DNA from: Cristatella mucedo
Taxonomy: Eukaryota; Bryozoa; Phylactolaemata; Cristatellidae
Direction of reading: 5' to 3'
Length of the DNA stretch: 13,000 nucleotides
Assembly (NCBI GenBank): GCA_009760855.2
Contig: WPIO01000072.1
Coordinates: 1,414,501-1,427,500 of the forward strand
Shown here: in pieces, positions 8,117-13,000 of the stretch
Position numbering within the stretch: position 1 is the stretch's first letter
How the letters are laid out: every line of letters starts with the position of its first letter
Made by a program: the position numbers and the translations under genes
The notes under the pieces: model-generated
What the model was told of the DNA's origin: nothing
The model's database searches: none
The model's input: only the letters and a program-made list of their open reading frames with translations

Positions 8117-8131
8117 ACATTACATTACATT
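8117..8131 (+). repeat. (ACATT)3 tail of LINE A
   Basis: Three exact ACATT units end the element. The minus-strand copy at 11737-12285 ends in a similar ATTACATTAC stretch, so this pentamer is the family's 3' tail. Confidence 0.85.
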
Positions 8132-8139
8132 ACTTCATT
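8132..8139. repeat. Candidate target-site duplication, 3' side of LINE A
   Basis: ACTTCATT here matches 5081-5088 exactly; see the 5' partner. Confidence 0.4.
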
Positions 8140-9103
8140 CTCGGCGGCCCATCCTGCATTTAAAACTGGCGGCGACCCGGGAATCTCGAGCTGCTCTCTG
8201 CACTCTCGCTGGCTATGGCGCCCGTTGAAAATATAACAGAGGCAGATTTTTGAAGCGAGCAAGAGCGATATTGCCGCATTTCAGCGCAGAGGGCGAAGAA
8301 ACCCGGATGACAGGCACAAAATGAACGATTAATGCGACCGGAGTTTGCGCCAAAGTGATAGCACCAATTTGATGTGTATCTAAGCGGCCAAACGCCAGAA
8401 ATTGATCCTCGCACGGCTAATAGGCAGAATTTTTGAGCACGTGCGTATTAAGGAACTACTCAAGGTCAGGAAATTATCGTCGTGAAAAGAATTAACCTTG
8501 GTCATTTTGACGCGTGTTGTGGAAAAATGGGTGAATGTAGGCATCTGCAAGCTCGGCCACGGATGGTCAAACGTGCCCAGTACCTGCGTAGGGCTAGCGA
8601 TGGCTTAGAGCCAGCCATTAGCCGCGCCACCATTTCGTCCGGTGAGAGGGTTCGCGTATTGAATGAAGATCGATCGTTTGCTCCGCATGAAGAAATAGAC
8701 CTGTGCGCGCGTCCATTGAAACTGCTGGAGTTTGCAGTTCGGTGTCGTCGGAGAAGCTCGCGAGCTGTGCCGGACCCGCTCAGCTTTGCAGCTCAGTCGT
8801 ACAGGAGCACGATCAATAGCGAACGCGTGTGGCCGCCAGGGGGCAAACGAACGAGAATCAGCCTTGAAATTCCTCGACTCGAAGGCTCGCAGCTGTTCCT
8901 TTCGCCTAGCCGAGCCGCCGTTGCCGCGCTGTCGGTCACCTTCTCCGTTCGACCTTTCTAGGACGCTGCATTAGCTGTTCCTCAATTTTGTTCAAGATTG
9001 TTTTTCAAGACGGCGTTCGCTCTTACTGTGGAGATCCCAGATTGCAGCAATCGCATGAAGTAATGAAAATGCATCGCCTGCAGGGGTTGGTCCTCTCTCG
9101 GAA
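8140..9103. other. Intron 1 interior, no gene recognised
   Basis: The longest open frame, plus 8482-8961 (159 codons), and a minus frame at 8160-8414 show no domain or family resemblance, and there is no sign of splicing to the cyclase exons. Composition resembles the 5' flank. I regard it as ordinary intronic DNA. Confidence 0.5.
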
Positions 9104-9283
9104 CCGGCGATACTGCTGGTTTGGTCCAGCGGTTATAGTGCTTGCCCCGACCAAGGTCTGGCTGAGGTCGTGAACTCAAGCCCCCCGAGGCATACGTGAA
9201 GCGCCTAAATAGAGATTCTAATAAATTCTATAATAAGTTCTCGTGGGGCGCTATACAAATGAATTTATAATATATTATTATAT
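9104..9283 (+). mobile_element. tRNA-derived SINE1, copy 2 (long-loop form)
   Basis: The head has an A box TGGTCCAGCGGTTA (about 9122-9135) and a diverged B box in GTCGTGAACTCAAGCC (about 9168-9183). The tail keeps the outer AGCGCC (9200-9205) and GGCGCT (9246-9251) arms of the LINE B hairpin. It has a 17-base insertion (9218-9234) in the hairpin loop compared with copy 1. An AT-rich end runs to about 9283. Alignment with copy 1 is clear over the whole length. The B box changes suggest this copy no longer drives strong Pol III transcription. Confidence 0.85.
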
Positions 9284-9760
9284 TTCCTTCAATCGCTCTA
9301 TCACTCAAATCTTTCGCTGATTTAAGCCTGCAAGCCCACGTCCAGCAAGCTGCTGCGCTCCTTTCAAGAAGTTCTCGCTGTTCCTTTTTGGCGGCACTCG
9401 TCTGCGTGCGTGCATGCGTGCGTGCGTCGGACACTGCACAACAAGACCGGGTAAGAATCGATCAGGGTTTTTAAGAGGCCGGACGCCGATGAATGCGCCG
9501 ATGCAGTGGGCCTGAATGGCATTCGCTGCCCGCGGACCTATAGAAGGAGCCGACCCATGCCTCCTCTTTCCGGCAGCTAGGCGCTGCACGATTTAACCTG
9601 TCGCCGATGCGGTAGCAGACAGTTGCGAAAGAGCCGCGAGACGCTATTGCAGAAGCGTCGATCGCGCCCGCCAGATGACGGTCCGCGAAGCTCGCAGGCT
9701 GTCTCGCTGTTTAAGACAGCGTGAAGCTTGCCACGGCTTGTCTCTTCTGCACTTTTGAAG
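9284..9760. other. 3' part of intron 1, no gene recognised
   Basis: Apart from a TGCG microsatellite at 9403-9427 I see nothing assignable. A 6-base hairpin (CGCTGT 9705-9710 with ACAGCG 9716-9721) lies about 40 bases before the splice acceptor; this may be chance. Confidence 0.5.
9403..9427. repeat. TGCG tetranucleotide microsatellite
   Basis: About six TGCG units with one variant (TGCA), 25 bases, inside intron 1. Confidence 0.85.
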
Positions 9761-9898
9761 GATTCACGGCGCTGAGCGAGAGGTTTAACGAAAGCACGCA
9801 AGCCGGAAGCGATAAACTGACGACCATCTTAAACGACTATATGGGTGCCATGATCGAAGAAATACTTAAAATTCGAGGCGACGTTCTCAAGTTTGCCG
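9761..9898 (+). CDS. ADCY10: Soluble adenylyl cyclase, coding exon 2
   Basis: The exon completes Gly94, encodes residues 95-139 and gives the first base of Gly140. Its protein starts FTALSERFNE and ends GDVLKFA, matching human FTAMTEKF and GDILKFAG of the C1 catalytic domain. The middle (LTTILNDYMGAMIEEILKI) matches the human VEILNYHISAIVEKVLI region. Lys137 corresponds to human Lys95, which takes part in ATP and bicarbonate binding. Both flanking introns are phase 1. The acceptor follows a pyrimidine-rich stretch and the donor is G|GTGAGA. The frame has no stop or indel, which argues for a live gene. Confidence 0.92.
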
Positions 9899-10021
9899 GT
9901 GAGAGCGCTTGAATTTCCGGCACGCGGTTTCTGCACCATTCAACTCGATTAAGCACATTTATTTTTATTAGCTGTTAAAGCTGTTATTATTTATTTTTCT
10001 AATGAATCTTCATTAATTTAG
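9899..10021 (+). other. Intron 2 of the cyclase gene (123 bases, phase 1)
   Basis: It begins GTGAGA and ends CATTAATTTAG. It is AT-rich in its second half, in contrast to the GC-rich exons, and splits the Gly codon immediately before the second metal-binding aspartate. Confidence 0.88.
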
Positions 10022-10168
10022 GCGATGCAATACTAGTACTGTGGAATGTAACGCAATACGGCGATCTAGAGACACTGGTCCGCGATGTGATCCGCTGCAG
10101 CGTGGAGATACAACGACGTTACGGAATCTATCACGTCGACGAAGCGACTATATTAAAAGTAAAAATAG
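10022..10168 (+). CDS. ADCY10: Soluble adenylyl cyclase, coding exon 3
   Basis: The exon completes Gly140 and encodes residues 141-188 (DAILVLWNV to ILKVKI) plus the first base of the next Gly codon. Asp141, the first full codon, corresponds to human Asp99, the second metal-binding aspartate of C1; FAGDA is rebuilt across intron 2. LVRDVIRCSVEIQRRYGIY matches human ITVVIKCSLEIHGLF, and LKVKIG matches LDIRVKIG. The donor is G|GTAAGC. The protein at this point is only about 189 residues; the family normally continues through the rest of C1, a second cyclase domain C2 and, in long forms, an NTPase-like region. Those parts are not in this window as far as I can see. Confidence 0.92.
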
Positions 10169-10201
10169 GTAAGCACTCATTCTTATTTTAAATGAAATCT
10201 C

Positions 10202-10621
10202 TTGCAAGTTGTTGGCCGCAGTGTCCCTAAAAACTACAGTTGTCACTTAGACAGGGGCTCAACCCGTTTGCTGTTGCAAAATGCGCACGCCCCACCGCCG
10301 GTAGAATATCTGAACGTAGCATGCACGGTCATCAGACAGCTGGTATTGACATTGGACATTGCATTTGACCAAACACAGGTATTTCTCGGAAATATCGTAT
10401 GCGGATCAGGTATGTCAACGGGAGCCAGTGGCCCGGGCTTTGACAGGGAAAGACCAGCCCTTGGGCCGATCCAGAAGGAGCGCGTGTCCCCCACCCACAT
10501 AACCGGCTCGCTCTGCCCAGGACGACTGACCTCCACCGCAAGGTCAAGGTTATTCAACTCGTCAAAAAAATACACTCCCGTTAGCCCACTACCTGATGAT
10601 CCAGTCTATGAGCGTCTTTAG
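10202..10621. other. Unassigned stretch open on both strands, in or after cyclase intron 3
   Basis: The plus strand is open for 139 codons to a TAG, and the minus strand for 110 codons at 10243-10575, in overlapping positions. Neither product resembles a family I know. The plus frame does not continue the cyclase sequence. Being open on both strands points to base composition or to an inserted, formerly coding sequence rather than to two genes. No tail or terminal repeat was seen to define an element. Confidence 0.3.
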
Positions 10622-10757
10622 TGGCGCAACCATTAGTTTTCGCTTTTTCAAATAGTGATATTGCGCTTACCGACGCGTGCCGAGTTCTAAGCAATGCAGA
10701 AGAGCGTAAAGCGCATCCCTTTTGCCTGCGTCAATTTGTAGCCCGAGTTCTAAACTC

Positions 10758-10786
10758 AGAGGGCCATTGCACATTTATGGCCCTCT
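10758..10786. repeat. Perfect 10-base inverted repeat, 9-base loop
   Basis: AGAGGGCCAT (10758-10767) and ATGGCCCTCT (10777-10786) are exact reverse complements, able to form a hairpin in RNA or a cruciform in DNA. No U-run or coding context gives it a role. Confidence 0.8.
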
Positions 10787-10892
10787 AGCGGCCATATATT
10801 GACTGCGCGCCAAGTCTGACAGCTACCACCGGCTGTAAGTTTCGTAGGATAGCATCTGAAAACGCTGCGACAGCCTCCTAAGCATGGTGGCG

Positions 10893-10917
10893 CGTAGCCC
10901 TCAGCCGTAGCCCTCAG
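10893..10917. repeat. Exact 12-base direct repeat
   Basis: CGTAGCCCTCAG at 10893-10904 repeats at 10906-10917 with a single base between. It is a small local duplication. Confidence 0.8.
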
Positions 10918-11736
10918 TTGATTCGCTCGCGCCAGAGGCATAATCTCACTGCGACAATGTTGACACTAAAGATATTCTAAGCCCCTGTACCTTACTCGTA
11001 TCCGCGACGCGGCTGAAATGGTCCTTTGGCGAAAGGCGGTTATAACGGTCGCTTCTAGTATTAGGTTGCAGTAACACCAGCAACGACGGTTCTTGGAGAG
11101 GCAATCGACGCCAAACTATAGCTATTTAGACTGCCGGAGCACGTCTGTCTTGGTTGCGCATATGTGCCAACGCAGTGGAAGCCGCGTTGCGCCTGTCAGC
11201 GACAGCGCGAAGGATCCGCCGTCGCACGTCCCTGGCACGGTGCACTTCCGCCTCGACTTCATAGTCACTCCGGCTGCTTGAAATCCGCCCGAGCGCCAGC
11301 ATACGGGCAGCGTAGCTTTTGAGCGCCACTGGGTGATCGTATTAGTCAGCGCGCTACATGAACCTCAGTCGACCGCAAAGAAGCCCTTGCTCTTTTCGGC
11401 CAGCCAAAAGATCTAAAGTAAATTGAAATTCAGTTTTGTGAAGAATCTCAAGCGGGCACAAGAGGTTTTAGCATTTCTCTCGGCCCCTGACGCAATCGAG
11501 TCACTCGCGGTGAGACTCATTGAATAAATGGCGGTCATGCACACCGGATATAGGTCACGCTCACGCAGTGGCTGCACTTTCGGTGGCTAACGTAAGGTTT
11601 GCGATTGATAATGAGGGAGCTGCGTTGCGTAGTTGTAACGCTACGAGAGGGGGCTGACCAGCAGGAGAGCTTTTCGGCCGCTGACGCTCTGGCGGCGTCC
11701 CGTTCCATATGTTTAATTGCATTTGCAGTTACTCGA

Positions 11737-12285
11737 TGATGTAATGTAATTTCAACATATCTCCGTCTGTAACTCCGCAAAGCCACAAAGACCATGTGGG
11801 CGATACGCAGGAGAGTTTCCTTATATCTCTCTCACAGCCTAAACGGCTTTTGGTCAGCATTCGGTAGCCAACAGACTTCATCTCACGCTACAAAGAGAAT
11901 TTGAGAAGCATAGCTGAGTCTGAAGATCAGTTGAAAGAGTGAGTAGCAGGGACATAGCAGCTCAGGACGGCTGAAAAGAATGTGCCATAGTCGGCAGCAG
12001 GAGATTAGATGTATTTGCGTAAGAATTGTGGGAAGTGAGCTCCACAGCCAAGGACTTGCAAAGCAAAAGCTTCTGTCGCTGACGGTATTTAAGCGTAGGA
12101 ATGGAACAGCTAATTTATTATCCATATAGGACCTGAGAGTGCGATGCGGCTGAAACTGGTGCAGCAGTTTGGTTAAGTATAAGGGAGTCAAGCCATGGCG
12201 TTCCTTGTGGTTCATCATAAGAACTGTGCTCTGTATCCGTTGATCAACCGGCAGCCATCTAAGCTCTTTCAGCAAAGGTATTCGC
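11737..12285 (-). mobile_element. 5'-truncated LINE A copy (RT C-terminus and 3' end)
   Basis: On the minus strand 12275-11883 encodes LKELRWLPVDQRIQSTVLMM, LYLTKLLHQFQPHRTLRSY and NKLAVPFLRLNTVSDRSF, which align with 7602-7830 of LINE A at high similarity. Here the WLPV tryptophan is intact, unlike the TGA in the long copy. Around 12030 one extra C shifts the frame relative to the long copy. The 3' region (TCTGTTGGCTACC, the AGCC/GGCT hairpin, CCACATGGTCTTTGTGG) matches 7990-8115, and the tail ends in ATTACATTAC at about 11737-11752. It is 5'-truncated at about 12285. Confidence 0.9.
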
Positions 12286-12555
12286 CCCTTTCATCCTCTT
12301 TTCCAGGGAGCATTAAAGAATTTCTTTTTGCAAAACTCAAATACACGAGCTGGATTGTGTAGCGCAAGCACTTCACCTCATACATAGTTCTCAGCGCCTG
12401 ATAGCAACTATAAACTGAGCAACCACCGGGACCTCTAAATTTCCGGAAGTATTGCCTTGCTGAGTAACAAATATGGGACTGAAGCCCTTGCAGAGCACTG
12501 CCGCCGCTTTTGGTCGAAAGCAAAATTCGAAGTAACATACGCGACCACTTCAAAG
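12286..12555. other. No recognisable feature between LINE A and SINE1 copies
   Basis: The minus-strand frame 12269-12553 runs into the LINE copy, but its upstream part does not match the LINE A protein. I see nothing else to assign. Confidence 0.45.
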
Positions 12556-12772
12556 ATGGTTTGCCCTGATAATGGCCCAGGAGTTAGAGAGCTCGCTTTT
12601 AACGATCGAGGTCAAGGTGAATGTATTGGATGTCAGAGGTCGTGGGCTCGAGCCTTGCGGCATATGAAAAAGCGAATAAGTAGAGATTTTCGTGGAGCAA
12701 CTGAATATAAATTAAGTTTTCTTGGGGTTCCATACTAATTTATTTTATATTTATATAACTAATTATATTAAA
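12556..12772 (+). mobile_element. tRNA-derived SINE1, copy 3 (decayed, long-loop form)
   Basis: The A box region TGGCCCAGGAGTTA (12573-12586) followed by GAGAGCTCGC, and the B box GGGCTCGAGCC (12644-12654) preceded by GAGGTCGT, align with SINE1 copy 1. The tail keeps AGAGATT (12682-12688) and AAGTTTTCTTGGGG (from 12714), with a 25-base insertion between them at the same loop position as in copy 2. The outer hairpin arms have decayed. An AT-rich end runs to about 12772. It appears to be the most diverged of the three copies. Confidence 0.72.
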
Positions 12773-12935
12773 TATCTCCTTCCACCCTGGACATGGAAGT
12801 GCCATAGCGATCCCATTGCTACGTATCCTCAGCCGGCACCAATCTGAACTCAGCTTGACTTGCTTAAGGCTTGAGTCATGAGAGAAGCAGCGTTGATTAG
12901 GTCAGTCGTTCATATCTATCATATTTCCTGTTCAT

Positions 12936-13000
12936 GCAGAGCAAAAGCTTCTGACGCAAATGGTCTTTAAGCGGAGTAATAGAACAGCTCGGTTTGCATT
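12936..13000 (-). mobile_element. LINE A fragment running off the window end
   Basis: The minus strand of 12938-13000 matches the segment of LINE A that encodes NKLAVPFLRLKTVGDRSFSF (7759-7820), including CTCCGCTTAAAGAC and CAGAAGCTTT. Similarity ends near 12936, inside the ORF, so this piece lacks a LINE 3' end. It continues beyond 13000. Confidence 0.75.

Larger units (their letters stand above)
5089..8131 (+). mobile_element. LINE A, L2-clade non-LTR retrotransposon, near-complete EN-RT copy in intron 1
   Basis: The element covers an apurinic-endonuclease-like domain followed by a reverse transcriptase, a short 3' end and a (ACATT)3 tail at 8117-8131. The order EN-RT without RNase H or LTRs, and protein blocks such as NYRPVSLLPFLSKILEKIV and [13 protein letters not shown], place it with L2/CR1-type LINEs. 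No ORF1 is present. Family similarity begins near 5112, so the 5' end is probably truncated; the start at 5089 rests on the candidate target-site duplication. It lies in the sense direction of the host gene. Two more pieces of the same family lie at 11737-12285 and 12936-13000 on the minus strand. Confidence 0.9.
4835..9760 (+). other. Intron 1 of the cyclase gene (4.9 kb, phase 1)
   Basis: The donor GTACGA at 4835 and the acceptor TTTTGAAG ending at 9760, preceded by the pyrimidine-rich TTGTCTCTTCTGCACTTTT, join DIS to GFTALSERF without loss of a residue relative to human DISGFTAMTEKF. The intron holds a sense-strand LINE A (5089-8131) and a sense-strand SINE1 (9104-9283). From 4835 to 5088 I see only GC-rich sequence with no assignable feature. 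Confidence 0.85.
10622..11736. other. No recognisable gene; probably cyclase intron 3
   Basis: I searched for the next conserved cyclase block (the segment after KVKIG) behind possible AG acceptors and did not find it. Open frames such as plus 11093-11281 and minus 11535-11795 show no resemblance to anything. Besides a 10-base inverted repeat and a 12-base direct repeat, listed separately, nothing can be supported. Confidence 0.45.

Noticed and set aside
8482-8961. 159-codon plus-strand frame inside intron 1
   Set aside because: No recognisable motif and not connected in phase to the cyclase exons by convincing splice sites.
10378-10441. Possible cyclase exon 4 behind an AG at 10377-10378, giving KIGIS across the junction
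   Set aside because: The first residues fit, but the next ones (Arg/Lys-rich, then a TGA) do not resemble the C1 domain and there is no good pyrimidine tract.
1-13000. CRISPR arrays, bacterial operons, LTR elements or DNA transposons with terminal inverted repeats
   Set aside because: None seen: no regularly spaced repeats, no Shine-Dalgarno-led genes, no long terminal repeats, no transposase. The short repeats found are microsatellites or local duplications.

Overview
The window looks like nuclear DNA of an invertebrate animal. It holds the spliced 5' part of a soluble adenylyl cyclase gene (ADCY10/sAC type), L2-type non-LTR retrotransposons, tRNA-derived SINEs, and CpG-dense sequence between them. 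I cannot fix the phylum. There is no bacterial gene structure, CRISPR array or rRNA.

Layout. Bases 1-1360 hold three fragments of an L2-like LINE, called family B here (minus, plus, minus). Bases 1361-4460 carry no gene I recognise. They hold two SINEs of different families on the minus strand (SINE1 at 2810-2968, SINE2 at 3296-3490) and a CpG-rich stretch at about 3560-4080. A perfect cAMP response element (TGACGTCA, 4464-4471) lies 83 bases upstream of the cyclase ATG at 4555. Exons 1-3 of the cyclase are at 4555-4834, 9761-9898 and 10022-10168. All three junctions are phase 1, with GT..AG ends. They encode the start of catalytic domain C1, including both metal-binding aspartates. The remaining exons were not found and probably lie beyond 13000.

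Intron 1 is 4.9 kb. It holds a nearly complete EN-RT copy of a second LINE, family A (about 5089-8131), in the sense direction. Its reading frame has no frameshift but three in-frame stops. A second SINE1 copy is at 9104-9283. Downstream of exon 3 lie an unassigned open stretch (10202-10621), a truncated family A LINE on the minus strand (11737-12285), a decayed third SINE1 (12556-12772) and one more family A fragment running off the end (12936-13000).

The most interesting signal is how the retroelements fit together. SINE1 and SINE2 share a tRNA-derived head but have different 3' tails. The SINE1 tail copies the 3' hairpin of LINE B. The SINE2 tail copies the 3' end of LINE A: the same small hairpin, the same 7-base spacing and the same 12-base box. 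This fits two SINE/LINE partnerships side by side, with one promoter head joined to tails recognised by two different reverse transcriptases.
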